A stretch of DNA of 64,000 nucleotides from Fragum whitleyi. Lineage: Eukaryota > Mollusca > Bivalvia > Cardiida > Cardiidae. Below the pieces are notes generated by a model. It saw only the letters and a list, made by a program, of their open reading frames with translations. It did no database searches and had not been told where the DNA came from. The DNA is taken from contig OX411556.1 of NCBI GenBank assembly GCA_948146395.1, forward strand, positions 1,302,001 through 1,366,000, written 5' to 3'. Within the stretch, counting starts at the first letter, position 1. Each line of letters opens with the position of its first letter. Positions 12,561-25,979 of the stretch are shown piece after piece. The position numbers were made by a program, and so were the translations under genes.

Positions 12561-15500
12561 CTATACATGTGCGCTTCAAATTGACACCGGTTTCGATGCC
12601 GTCTGATGCATCCGTCTGTGCGTTTATTCAGCATCCCTGACCCCTTGTTATTCGATTTAATAGTAATTATTTAATCCTGATTTAATGTTAAATATTTTGG
12701 GTACCCATTTTTCGATCGACTGATGCGCCCATGCATTCATACCCACATCGTCCCAAACACTCGCGTTCGCTAGCTATGCATGTGCGCTTCAAATTGACAC
12801 CGGTTTCGATGCCGTCTGATGCATCCGTCTGTGCGTTTATGCAGCATCCCTGACCCCTTGTTATTCGATTTAATAGTAATTATTTAATCCTGATTTAATG
12901 TTAAATATTTTGGGTACCCATTTTTCGATCGACTGATGCGCCCATGCATTCATACCCACATCGTCCCAAACACTCGCATTCGCTAGCTATGCATGTGCGC
13001 TTCAAATTGACACCGGTTTCGATGCCGTCTGATGCATCCGTCTGTGCGTTTATGCAGCATCCCTGACCCCTTGTTATTCGATTTAATAGTAATTATTTAA
13101 TCCTGATTTAATGTTAAATATTTTGGGTACCCATTTTTCGATCGACTGATGCGCCCATGCATTCATACCCACATCGTCCCAAACACTCGCGTTCGCTAGC
13201 TATGCATGTGCGCTTCAAATTGACACCGGTTTCGATGCCGTCTGATGCACCCGTCTGTGCGTTTATGCAGCATCCCTGACCCCTTGTTATTCGATTTAAT
13301 AGTAATTATTTAATCCTGATTTAATGTTAAATATTTTGGGTACCCATTTTTCGATCGACTGATGCGCCCATGCATTCATACCCACATCGTCCCAAACACG
13401 CGCGTTCACTAGCTATGCATGTGCGCTTCAAATTGACACCGGTTTCGATGCCGTCTGATGCATCCGTCTGTGCGTTTATGCAGCATCCCTGACCCCTTGT
13501 TATTCGATTTAATAGTAATTATTTAATCCTGATTTAATGTTAAATATTTTGGGTACCCATTTTTCGATCGACTGATGCGCCCATGCATTCATACCCACAT
13601 GGCCCCAAATACGCGCGTTCGCTAGCTATGCATGTGCGCTTCAAATTGACACCGGTTTGGATGCCGTCTGATGCATCCGTCTGTGCGTTTATGCAGCATC
13701 CCTGACCCCTTGTTATTCGATTTAATAGTAATTATTTAATCCTGATTTAATGTTAAATATTTTGGGTACCCATTTTTCGATCGACTGATGCGCCCATGCA
13801 TTCATACCCACATCGCCCCAAACACGCGCGTTCGCTAGCTATACATGTGCGCTTCAAATTGACACCGGTTTCGATGCCGTCTGATGCATCCGTCTGTGCG
13901 TTTATTCAGCATCCCTGACCCCTTGTTATTCGATTTAATAGTAATTATTTAATCCTGATTTAATGTTAAATATTTTGGGTACCCATTTTTCGATCGACTG
14001 ATGCGCCCATGCATTCATACCCACATCGTCCCAAACACTCGCGTTCGCTAGCTATGCATGTGCGCTTCAAATTGACACCGGTTTCGATGCCGTCTGATGC
14101 ATCCGTCTGTGCGTTTATGCAGCATCCCTGACCCCTTGTTATTCGATTTAATAGTAATTATTTAATCCTGATTTAATGTTAAATATTTTGGGTACCCATT
14201 TTTCGATCGACTGATGCGCCCATGCATTCATAGCCACATCGTCCCAAACACTCGCGTTCGCTAGCTATGCATGTGCGCTTCAAATTGACACCGGTTTCGA
14301 TGCCGTCTGATGCATCCGTCTGTGCGTTTATGCAGCATCCCTGACCCCTTGTTATGCGATTTAATAATAATTATTTAATCCTGATTTAATGTTAAATATT
14401 TTGGGTACCCATTTTTCGATCGACTGATAAGCACATGCATTCATACCTACATCGTCCCAAACACTCGCGTTCGCTAGCTATGCATGTGCGCTTCAAATTG
14501 ACACCGGTTTCGATGCCGTCTGATGCATCCGTCTGTGCGTTTATGCAGCATCCCTGACCCCTTGTTATTCGATTTAATAGTAATTATTTAATCCTGATTT
14601 AATGTTAAATATTTTGGGTACCCATTTTTCGTTCGACTGATGCGCCCATGCATTCATACCAACATCGCCCCAAACACGCGCGTTCGCTAGCTATGCATGT
14701 GCGCTTCAAATTGACACCGGTTTCGATGCCGTCTGATGCATCCGTCTGTGCGTTTATGCAGCATCCCTGACCCCTTGTTATTCGATTTAATAGTAATTAT
14801 TTAATCCTGATTTAATGTTAAATATTTTGGGTACCCATTTTTCGATCGACTGATGCGCCCATGCATTCATAGCCACATCGTCCCAAACACTCGCGTTCGC
14901 TAGCTATGCATGTGCGCTTCAAATTGACACCGGTTTCGATAAAGTCTGATGCACCCGTCTGTGCGTTTATGCAGCATCCCTGACCCCTTGTTATTCGATT
15001 TAATAGTAATTATTTAATCCTGATTTAATGTTAAATATTTTGGGTACCCATTTTTCGATCGACTGATGCGCCCATGCATTCATACCCACATCGTCCCAAA
15101 CACGCGCGTTCACTAGCTATGAATGTGCGCTTCAAATTGACACCGGTTTCGATGCCGTCTGATGCATCCGTCTGTGCGTTTATGCAGCATCCCTGACCCC
15201 TTGTTATTCGATTTAATAGTAATTATTTAATCCTGATTTAATGTTAAATATTTTGGGTACCCATTTTTCGATCGACTGATGCGCCCATCCAATCATACCC
15301 ACATCGTCCCAAACACGCGCGTTCACTAGCTATGCATGTGCGCTTCAAATTGACACCGGTTTCGATGCCGTCTGATGCATCCGTCTGTGCGTTTATGCAG
15401 CATCCCTGACCCCTTGTTATTCGATTTAATAATAATTATTTAATCCTGATTTAATGTTAAATATTTTGGGTACCCATTTTTCGATCGACTGATGCGCCCA

Positions 15501-16181
15501 TGCATTCATACCCACATGGCCCCAAACACGCGCGTTCGCTAGCTATGCATGTGCGCTTCAAATTGACACCGGTTTCGATGCCGTCTGATGCATCCGTCTG
15601 TGCGTTTATGCAGCATCCCTGACCCCTTGTTATTCGATTTAATAGTAATTATTTAATCCTGATTTAATGTTAAATATTTTAGGTACCCATTTTTCGATCG
15701 ACTGATGCGCCCATGCATTCATACCCACATCGCCCCAAACACGCGCGTTCGCTAGCTATACATGTGCGCTTCAAATTGACACCGGTTTCGATGCCGTCTG
15801 ATGCATCCGTCTGTGCGTTTATGCAGCATCCCTGACCCCTTGTTATTCGATTTAATAGTAATTATTTAATCCTGATTTAATGTTAAATATTTTGGGTACC
15901 CATTTTTCGATCGACTGATGCGCCCATGCATTCATACCCACATCGCCCCAAACACGCGCGTTCGCTAGCTATGCATGTGCGCTTCAAATTGACACCGGTT
16001 TCGATGCCGTCTGATGCATCCGTCTGTGCGTTTATGCAGCATCCCTGACCCCTTGTTATTCGATTTAATAGTAATTATTTAATCCTGATTTAATGTTAAA
16101 TATTTTGGGTACCCATTTTTCGATCGACTGATGCGCCCATCCAATCATACCCACATCGTCCCAAACACGCGTGTTCACTAG
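12561..16181 (+). repeat. 17-mer tandem duplication, copy 2 (about 3.62 kb)
   Basis: This copy directly abuts copy 1. It repeats the tags CTATACATGTG (12561), CTCGCATTCGC (12975), GATGCACCCG (13247), GGTTTGGATG (13656), GTTATGCG (14352), GATAAGCAC (14426), CTATGAATG (15119) and TTTTAGGTACC (15678). Its own private changes include GATAAAGTC at 14939, where copy 1 has GATGAAGTC, and AATAATAAT near 14366. The end near 16160 shares GCGTGTTCACTAG with the junction at 12549, as expected for a direct tandem duplication. Confidence 0.9.
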
Positions 16182-16579
16182 CTATGCATGTGCGCTTCAA
16201 ATTGACACCGGTTTCGATGCCGTCTGATGCATCCGTCTGTGCGTTTATGCAGCATCCCTGACCCCTTGTTATTCGATTTAATAGTAATTATTTAATCCTG
16301 ATTTAATGTTAAATATTTTGGGTACCCATTTTTCGATCGACTGATGCGCCCATGCATTCATACCCACATCGTCCCAAACACGCGCGTTCTCTAGCTATGC
16401 ATGTGCGCTTCAAATTGACACCGGTTTCGATGCCGTCTGATGCATCCGTCTGTGCGTTTATGCAGCATCCCTGACCCCTTGTTATTCGATTTAATAGTAA
16501 TTATTTAATCCTGATTTAATGTTAAATATTTTGGGTACCCATTTTTCGATCGACTGATGCGCCCATGCATTCATACCCA

Positions 16580-18267
16580 CATCGTCCCAAACACGCGCGT
16601 TCGCTAGCTATGCACGTGCGCTTCAAATTGACACCGGTTTCGATGCCGTCTGATGCATCCGTCTGTGCGTTTATGCAGCATCCCTGACCCCTTGTTATTC
16701 GATTTAATAGTAATTATTTAATCCTGATTTAATGTTAAATATTTTGGGTACCCATTTTTCGATCGACTGATGCGCCCATGCATTCATAGCCACATCGTCC
16801 CAAACACTCGCGTTCGCTAGCTATGCATGTGCGCTTCAAATTGACACCGGTTTCGATGCCGTCTGATGCATCCGTCTGTGCGTTTATGCAGCATCCCTGA
16901 CCCCTTGTTATTCGATTTAATAGTAATTATTTAATCCTGATTTAATGTTAAATATTTTGGGTACCCATTTTTCGATCGACTGATAAGCACATGCATTCAT
17001 ACCTACATCGTCCCAAAGTCTCGCGTTCGCTAGCTATGCATGTGCGCTTCAAATTGACACCGGTTTCGATGCCGTCTGATGCATCCGTCTGTGCGTTTAT
17101 GCAGCATCCCTGACCCCTTGTTATTCGATTTAATAGTAATTATTTAATCCTGATTTAATGTTAAATATTTTGGGTACCCATTTTTCGATCGACTGATGCG
17201 CCCATGCATTCATACCCACATCGCCCCAAACACGCGCGTTCGCTAGCTATGCATGTGCGCTTCAAATTGACACCGGTTTCGATGCCGTCTGATGCATCCG
17301 TCTGTGCGTTTATGCAGCATCCCTGACCCCTTGTTATTCGATTTAATAGTAATTATTTAATCCTGATTTAATGTTAAATATTTTGGGTACCCATTTTTCG
17401 ATCGACTGATGCGCCCATCCAATCATACCCACATCGTCCCAAACACTCGCGTTCGCTAGCTATGCATGTGCGCTTCAAATTGACACCGGTTTCGATGCCG
17501 TCTGATGCATCCGTCTGTGCGTTTATGCAGCATCCCTGACCCCTTGTTATTCGATTTAATAGTAATTATTTAATCCTGATTTAATGTTAAATATTTTGGG
17601 TACCCATTTTTCGATCGACTGATGCGCCCATGCATTCATAGCCACATCGTCCCTAACACTCGCGTTCGCTAGCTATGCATGTGCGCTTCAAATTGACACC
17701 GGTTTTGATGCCGTCTGATGCATCCGTCTGTGCGTTTATGCAGCATCCCTGACCCCTTGTTATGCGATTTAATAGTAATTATTTAATCCTGATTTAATGT
17801 TAAATATTTTGGGTACCCATTTTTCGATCGACTGATAAGCACATGCATTCATACCTACATAGTCCCAAACACTCGCGTTCGCTAGCTATGCATGTGCGCT
17901 TCAAATTGACACCGGTTTCGATGCCGTCTGATGCATCCGTCTGTGCGTTTATGCAGCATCCCTGACCCCTTGTTATTCGATTTAATAGTAATTATTTAAT
18001 CCTGATTTAATGTTAAATATTTTGGGTACCCATTTTTCGATCGACTGATGCGCCCATGCATTCATACCCACATCGCCCCAAACACGCGCGTTCGCTAGCT
18101 ATGCATGTGCGCTTCAAATTGACACCGGTTTCGATGCCGTCTGATGCATCGGTCTGTGCGTTTATGCAGCATCCCTGACCCCTTGTTATTCGATTTAATA
18201 GTAATTATTTAATCCTGATTTAATGTTAAATATTTTGGGTACCCATTTTTCGATCGACTGATGCGCC
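16580..18267 (+). repeat. Four-monomer duplication (852 bp offset)
   Basis: The pair CATAGCCACATCG (16787) and GATAAGCAC (16982) recurs at 17639 and 17834, an offset of exactly 852 bp (4 x 213). A following unit with CGCCCC also recurs. Copies run about 16580-17415 and 17432-18267. Borders are set where CCATCCAATC and CCATGCATTC disagree. Each copy has private changes, for example AAAGTCTCG at 17016 and ACATAGTCCC at 17858. The same GATAAGCAC type is present in the 17-mer block, so this is a further spread of that lineage. Confidence 0.8.
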
Positions 18268-18959
18268 CATGCATTCATACCCACATCGTCCCAAACACTC
18301 GCGTTCGCTAGCTATGCATGTGCGCTTCAAATTGACACCGGTTTCGATGCCGTCTGATGCACCCGTCTGTGCGTTTATGCAGCATCCCTGACCCCTTGTT
18401 ATTCGATTTAATAGTAATTATTTAATCCTGATTTAATGTTAAATATTTTGGGTACCCATTTTTCGATCGACTGATGCGCCCATGCATTCATACCCACATC
18501 GTCCCAAACACTCGCGTTCGCTAGCTATGCATGTGCGCTTCAAATTGACACCGGTTTCGATGCCGTCTGATGCATCCGTCTGTGCGTTTATGCAGCATCC
18601 CTGACCCCTTGTTATTCGATTTAATAGTAATTATTTAATCCTGATTTAATGTTAAATATTTTGGGTACTCATTTTTCGATCGACTGATGCGCCCATGCAT
18701 TCATACCCACATCGTCCCAAACACTCGCGTTCGCTAGCTATGCACGTGCGCTTCAAATTGACACCGGTTTCGATGCCGTCTGATGCATCCGTCTGTGCGT
18801 TTATGCAGCATCCCTGAACCCTTGTTATTCGATTTAATAGTAATTATTTAATCCTGATTTAATGTTAAATATTTTGGGTACCCATTTTTCGATCGACTGA
18901 TGCGCCCATGCATTCATACCCACATCGTCCCAAACACTCGCGTTCGATAGCTATGCATG

Positions 18960-20400
18960 TGCGCTTCAAATTGACACCGGTTTCGATGCCGTCTGATGCA
19001 TCCGTCTGTGCGTTTATGTAGCATCCCTGACCCCTTGTTATTCGATTTAATAGTAATTATTTAATCCTGATTTAATGTTAAATATTTTGGGTACCCATTT
19101 TTCGATCGACTGATGCGCCCATGCATTCATACCCACATCGTCCCAAACACTTGCGTTCGCTAGCTATGCATGTGCGCCTCAAATTGACACCGGTTTCGAT
19201 GCCGTCTGATGCATCCGTCTGTGCGTTTATGCAGCATCCCTGACCCCTTGTTATTCGATTTAATAGTAATTATTTAATCCTGATTTAATGTTAAATATTT
19301 TGGGTACCCATTTTTCGATCGACTGATGCGCCCATGCATTCATACCCACATCGCCCCAAACACGCGCGTTCGCTAGCTATGCATGAGCGCTTCAAATTGA
19401 CACCGGTTTCGATGCCGTCTGATGCATCCGTCTGTGCGTTTATGCAGCATCCCTGACCCCTTGTTATTCGATTTAATAGTAATTATTTAATCCTGTTTTA
19501 ATGTTAAATATTTTAGGTACCCATTTTTCGATCGACTGATGCGCCCATGCATTCATACCCACATGGTCCCAAACACTCGCGTTCGCTAGCTATGCATGTG
19601 CGCATCAAATTGACACCGGTTTCGATGCCGTCTGATGCATCCGTCTGTGCGTTTATGCAGCATCCCTGACCCCTTGTTATTCGATTTAATAGTAATTATT
19701 TCATCCTGATTTAATGTTAAATATTTTGGGTACCCATTTTTCGATCGACTGATGCGCCCATGCATTCATACCCACATCGTCCCAAACACTCGCGTTCGCT
19801 AGCTATGCATGTGCGCTTCAAATTGACACCGGTTTCGATGCCGTCTGATGCATCCGTCTGTGCGTTTATGCAACATCCCTGACCCCTTGTTATTCGATTT
19901 AATAGTAATTATTTAATCCTGATTTAATGTTTAATATTTTGGGTACCCATTTTTCGATCGACTGATGCGCCCATGCATTCATACCCACATCGTCCCAAAC
20001 ACTCGCGTTCGCTAGCTATGCATGTGCGCTTCAAATTGACACCGGTTTCGATGCCGTCTGATGCATCCGTCTGTGCGTTTATGCAGCATCCCTGACCCCT
20101 TGTTATTCGATTTAATAGTAATTATTTAATCCTGATTTAATGTTAAATATTTTGGGTACCCATTTTTCGATCGACTGATGCGCCAATGCATTCATACCCA
20201 CATCGTCCCAAACACGCGCGTTCACTAGCTATGCATATGCGCTTCAAATTGACACCGGTTTCGATGCCGTCTGATGCATCCGTCTGTGCGTTTATGCAAC
20301 ATCCCTGACCCCTTGTTATTCGATTTAATAGTAATTATTTAATCCTGATTTAATGTTTAATATTTTGGGTACCCATTTTTCGATCGACTGATGCGCCCAT
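18960..20400 (+). repeat. Eight-monomer-offset duplication, copy 1
   Basis: Tags recur 1704 bp (8 x 213) to the right: TTATGTAGC (19015), GCGCCTC (19173), GCATGAGCG (19381), CCTGTTTTAATG (19493), GCGCATCAA (19601), GCAACATCC (19869), TGTTTAATATT (19927), GCGCCAATGC (20181) and GCATATGCG (20232). About 6.8 monomers are shared. The left border lies after the GATAGCTATG variant near 18947, which is not repeated. Confidence 0.85.
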
Positions 20401-20663
20401 GCATTCATACCCACATCGTCCCAAACACTTGCGTTCGCTAGCTATGCATGTGCGCTTCAAATTGACATCGGTTTCGATGCCGTCTGATGCATCCGTCTGT
20501 GCGTTTATGCAGCATCCCTGACCCCTTGTTATTCGATTTAATAGTAATTATTTAATCCTGATTTAATGTAAAATATTTTGGGTACCCATTTTTCGATCGA
20601 CTGATGCGCCCATGCATTCATACCCACATCGTCCCAAACACTCGCGTTCACTAGCTATGCATG

Positions 20664-22104
20664 TGCGCTTCAAATTGACACCGGTTTCGATGCCGTCTGA
20701 TGCATCCGTCTGTGCGTTTATGTAGCATCCCTGACCCCTTGTTATTCGATTTAATAGTAATTATTTAATCCTGATTTAATGTTAAATATTTTGGGTACCC
20801 ATTTTTCGATCGACTGATGCGCCCATGCATTCATACCCACATCGTCCCAAACACTTGCGTTCGCTAGCTATGCATGTGCGCCTCAAATTGACACCGGTTT
20901 CGATGCCGTCTGATGCATCCGTCTGTGCGTTTATGCAGCATCCCTGACCCCTTGTTATTCGATTTAATAGTAATTATTTAATCCTGATTTAATGTTAAAT
21001 ATTTTGGGTACCCATTTTCCGATCGACTGATGCGCCCATGCATTCATACCCACATCGCCCCAAACACGCGCGTTGGCTAGCTATGCATGAGCGCTTCAAA
21101 TTGACACCGGTTTCGATGCCGTCTGATGCATCCGTCTGTGCGTTTATGCAGCATCCCTGACCCCTTGTTATTCGATTTAATAGTAATTATTTAATCCTGT
21201 TTTAATGTTAAATATTTTAGGTACCCATTTTTCGATCGACTGATGCGCCCATGCATTCATACCCACATGGTCCCAAACACTCGCGTTCGCTAGCTATGCA
21301 TGTGCGCATCAAATTGACACCGGTTTCGATGCCGTTTGATGCATCCGTCTGTGCGTTTATGCAGCATCCCTGACCCCTTGTTATTCGATTTAATAGTAAT
21401 TATTTAATCCTGATTTAATGTTAAATATTTTGGGTACCCATTTTTCGATCGACTGATGCGCCCATGCATTCATACCCACATCGTCCCAAACACTCGCGTT
21501 CGCTAGCTATGCATGTGCGCTTCAAATTGACACCGGTTTCGATGCCGTCTGATGCATCCGTCTGTGCGTTTATGCAACATCCCTGACCCCTTGTTATTCG
21601 ATTTAATAGTAATTATTTAATCCTGATTTAATGTTTAATATTTTGGGTACCCATTTTTCGATCGACTGATGCGCCCATGCATTCATACCCACATCGTCCC
21701 AAACACTCGCGTTCGCTAGCTATGCATGTGCGCTTCAAATTGACACCGGTTTCGATGCCGTCTGATGCATCCGTCTGTGCGTTTATGCAGCATCCCTGAC
21801 CCCTTGTTATTCGATTTAATAGTAATTATTTAATCCTGATTTAATGTTAAATATTTTGGGTACCCATTTTTCGATCGACTGATGCGCCAATGCATTTATA
21901 CCCACATCGTCCCAAACACGCGCGTTCACTAGCTATGCATATGCGCTTCAAATTGACACCGGTTTCGATGCCGTCTGATGCATCCGTCTGTGCGTTTATG
22001 CAACATCCCTGACCCCTTGTTATTCGATTTAATAGTAATTATTTAATCCTGATTTAATGTTTAATATTTTGGGTACCCATTTTTCGATTGACTGAAGCGC
22101 CCAT
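20664..22104 (+). repeat. Eight-monomer-offset duplication, copy 2
   Basis: This copy matches 18.96-20.40 kb at a constant offset of 1704 bp, with the same ordered tags (for example TGTAGC at 20721, GCATGAGCG at 21085 and GCGCCAATGC at 21885). Private changes include GTTGGCTAGC near 21073, GCCGTTTGATG near 21335 and the doubly changed GATTGACTGAAGC near 22086. Confidence 0.85.
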
Positions 22105-22485
22105 GCATTCATACCCACATCGTCCCAAACACTCGCGTTCGCTAGCTATGCATGTGCGCTTCAAATTGACACCGGTTTCGATGCCGTCTGATGCATCCGT
22201 CTGTGCGTTTATGCAGCATCCCTGACCCCTTGTTATTCGATTTAATAGTAATTATTTAATCCTGATTTAATGTTAAATATTTTGGGTACCCATTTTTCGA
22301 TCGACTGATGCGCCCATGCATTCATACCCACATCGTCCCAAACACTTGCGTTCGCTAGCTATGCATGTGCGCTTCAAATTGACACCGGTTTCGATGCCGT
22401 CTGATGCATCCGTCTGTGCGTTTATGCAGCATCCCTGACCCCTTGTTATTCGATTTAATAGTAATTATTTAATCCTGATTTAATG

Positions 22486-22671
22486 TTAAATATTTTGGGT
22501 ACCCATTTTTCGATCGACTGATGCGCCCATGCATTCATACCCACATCGTACCAAACACGCGCGTTCACTAGCTATGCATGTGCGCTTCAAATTGACACCG
22601 GTTTCGATGCCGTCTGATGCATCCGTCTGTGCGTTTATGCAGCATCCCTGACCCCTTGTTATTCGATTCAA
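22486..22671 (-). other. Non-coding open frame within one monomer (not a gene)
   Basis: A 61-codon minus-strand frame opens here only because a single change in the core (GATTCAATAG for GATTTAATAG near 22669) creates a TTG on the minus strand. The frame itself is open for about 62-64 codons in ordinary monomers too, but it lacks a start and is closed by TAA codons in the AT-rich core on both sides. The predicted peptide has no recognisable domain, and no ribosome-binding or promoter context is evident. The five similar frames starting at 26959, 29512, 30364, 45044 and 56538 arise from another change, AATAGCAAT, which makes a TTG two codons further upstream. I do not regard any of them as genes. 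Confidence 0.9.
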
Positions 22672-23649
22672 TAGTAATTATTTAATCCTGATTTAATGTT
22701 AAATATTTTGGATACCCATTTTTCGATCGACTGATGCGCCCATGCATTCATACCCACATCGTCCCAAACACTCGCGTTCGCTAGCTATGCATGTGCGCTT
22801 CAAATTGACACCGGTTTCGATGCCGTCTGATGCATCCGTCTGTGCGTTTATGCAGCATCCCTGACCCCTTGTTATTCGATTTAATAGTAATTATTTAATC
22901 CTGATTTAATGTTAAATATTTTGGGTACCCATTTTTCGATCGACTGATGCGCCCATGCATTCATACCCACATCGTCCCAAACACTCGCGTTCGCTAGCTA
23001 TGCATGTGCGCTTCAAATTGACACCGGTTTCGATGCCGTCTGATGCATCCGTCTGTGCGTTTATGCAGCATCCCTGACCCCTTGTTATTCGATTTAATAG
23101 TAATTATTTAATCCTGATTTAATGTTAAATATTTTGGATACCCATTTTTCGATCGACTGATGCGCCCATGCATTCATACCCACATCGTCCCAAACACGCG
23201 CGTTCACTAGCTATGCATGTGCGCTTCAAATTGACACCGGTTTCGATGCCGTCTGATGCATCCGTCTGTGCGTTTATGCAGCATCCCTGACCCCTTGTTA
23301 TTCGATTTAATAGTAATTATTTAATCCTGATTTAATGTTAAATATTTTGGGTACCCATTTTTCGATCGACTGACGCGCCCATGCATTCATACCCACATCG
23401 CCCCAAACACGCGCGTTCGCTAGCTATGCATGTGCGCTTCAAATTGACACCGGTTTCGATGCCGTCTGATGCATCCGTCTGTGCGTTTATGCAGCATCCC
23501 TGACCCCTTGTTATTCGATTTAATAGTAATTATTTAATCCTGATTTAATGTTAAATATTTTGGGTACCCATTTTTCGATCGACTGATGCGCCCATGCATT
23601 CATACCCACATCGTCCCAAACACTCGCGTTCGCTAGCTATGCATGTGCT

Positions 23650-25815
23650 CTTCAAATTGACACCGGTTTCGATGCCGTCTGATGCATCTGTCTGTGCGTT
23701 TATGCAGCATCCCTGACCCCTTGTTATTCGATTTAATAGTAATTATTTAATCCTGATTTAATGTTAAATATTTTGGGTACCTATTTTTCGATCGACTGAT
23801 GCGCCCATGCATTCATACCCACATCGTCCCAAACACTCGCGTTCGCTAGCTATGCATGTGCGCTTCAAATTGACACCGGTTTCGATGCCGTCTGATGCAT
23901 CCGTCTGTGCGTTTATGCAGCATCCCTGACCCCTTGTTATTCGATTTAATAGTAATTATTTAATCCTGATTTAATGTTAAATATTTTGGGTACCCATTTT
24001 TCGATCGACTGATGCGCCCATGCATTCATACCCACATCGTACCAAACACGCGCGTTCACTAGCTATGCATGTGCGCTTCAAATTGACACCGGTTTCGATG
24101 CCGTCTGATGCATCCGTCTGTGCGTTTATGCAGCATCCCTGACCCCTTGTTATTCGATTTAATAGTAATTATTTAATCCTGATTTAATGTTAAATATTTT
24201 GGATACCCATTTTTCGATCGACTGATGCGCCCATGCATTCATACCCACATCGTCCCAAACACTCGCGTTCGCTAGCTATGCATGTGCGCTTCAAATTGAC
24301 ACCGGTTTCGATGCCGTCTGATGCATCCGGCTGTGCGTTTATGCAGCATCCCTGATCCCTTGTTATTCGATTTAATAGTAATTATTTAATCCTGATTTAA
24401 TATTAAATATTTTGGGTACCCATTTTTCGATCGACTGATGCGCCCATGCATTCATACTCACATCGTCCCAAACACTCGCGTTCGCTAGCTATGCATGTGC
24501 GCTTCAAATTGACACCGGTTTCGATGCCGTCTGATGCATCCGTCTGTGCGTTTATGCAGCATCCCTGACCCCTTGTTATTCGATTTAATAGTAATTATTT
24601 AATCCTGATTTAATGTTAAATATTTTGGGTACCCATTTTTCGATCGACTGATGCGCCCATGCATTCATACCCACATCGTCCCAAACACGCGCGTTCGCTA
24701 GCTATGCATGTGCGCTTCAAATTGACACCGGTTTCGATGCCGTCTGATGCATCTGTCTGTGCGTTTATGCAGCATCCCTGACCCCTTGTTATTCGATTTA
24801 ATAGTAATTATTTAATCCTGATTTAATGTTAAAAATTTTGGGTACCTATTTTTCGATCGACTGATGCGCCCATGCATTCATACCCACATCGTCCCAAACA
24901 CTCGCGTTCGCTAGCTATGCATGTGCGCTTCAAATTGACACCGGTTTCGATGCCGTCTGATGCATCCGTCTGTGCGTTTATGCAGCATCCCTGACCCCTT
25001 GTTATTCGATTTAATAGTAATTATTTAATCCTGATTTAATGTTAAATATTTTGGGTACCCATTTTTCGATCGACTGATGCGCCCATGCATTCATACCCAC
25101 ATCGTACCAAACACGCGCGTTCACTAGCTATGCATGTGCGCTTCAAATTGACACCGGTTTCGATGCCGTCTGATGCATCCGTCTGTGCGTTTATGCAGCA
25201 TCCCTGACCCCTTGTTATTCGATTTAATAGTAATTATTTAATCCTGATTTAATGTTAAATATTTTGGATACCCATTTTTCGATCGACTGATGCGCCCATG
25301 CATTCATACCCACATCGTCCCAAACACTCGCGTTCGCTAGCTATGCATGTGCGCTTCAAATTGACACCGGTTTCGATGCCGTCTGATGCATCCGGCTGTG
25401 CGTTTATGCAGCATCCCTGATCCCTTGTTATTCGATTTAATAGTAATTATTTAATCCTGATTTAATGTTAAATATTTTGGGTACCCATTTTTCGATCGAC
25501 TGATGCGCCCATGCATTCATACCCACATCGTCCCAAACACTCGCGTTCGCTAGCTATGCATGTGCGCTTCAAATTGACACCGGTTTCGATGCCGTCTGAT
25601 GCATCCGTCTGTGCGTTTATGCAGCATCCCTGACCCCTTGTTATTCGATTTAATAGTAATTATTTAATCCTGATTTAATGTTAAATATTTTGGGTACCCA
25701 TTTTTCGATCGACTGATGCGCCCATGCATTCATACCCACATCGTCCCAAACACGCGCGTTCGCTAGCTATGCATGTGCGCTTCAAATTGACACCGGTTTC
25801 GATGCCGTCTGATGC
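23650..25815 (+). repeat. Tandem five-monomer duplication (1065 bp)
   Basis: The ordered tags GCATCTGTC (23682), GTACCTATTT (23777), CGTACCAAAC (24038), TTGGATACC (24199), CCGGCTG (24327) and CTGATCCC (24352) recur exactly 1065 bp (5 x 213) later at 24747, 24842, 25103, 25264, 25392 and 25417. The copies run about 23650-24714 and 24715-25815. The sub-order CGTACC, GGATACC, CCGGCTG, GATCCC also appears near 40.0-40.3 kb, 43.6-43.9 kb and 55.1-55.4 kb, so this string of units has been copied to distant places. Confidence 0.85.
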
Positions 25816-25979
25816 ATTCGTCTGTGCGTTTATGCAGCATCCCTGACCCCTTGTTATTCCATTTAATAGTAATTATTTAATCCTGATTTAATGTTAAATA
25901 TTTTGGGTACCCATTTTTCGATCGACTGATGCGCCCATGCATTCATACCCACATCGCCCCAAACACGCGCGTTCGCTAG

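Noticed and set aside
22486..22671. Minus-strand open frame of 61 codons, and five 63-codon relatives at 26959, 29512, 30364, 45044 and 56538
   Set aside because: All are the same stretch of the satellite unit. They count as open only because one base change creates a TTG start in the AT core. They do not extend beyond one monomer, have no recognisable domain, and sit among 300 units with the same frame lacking a start.
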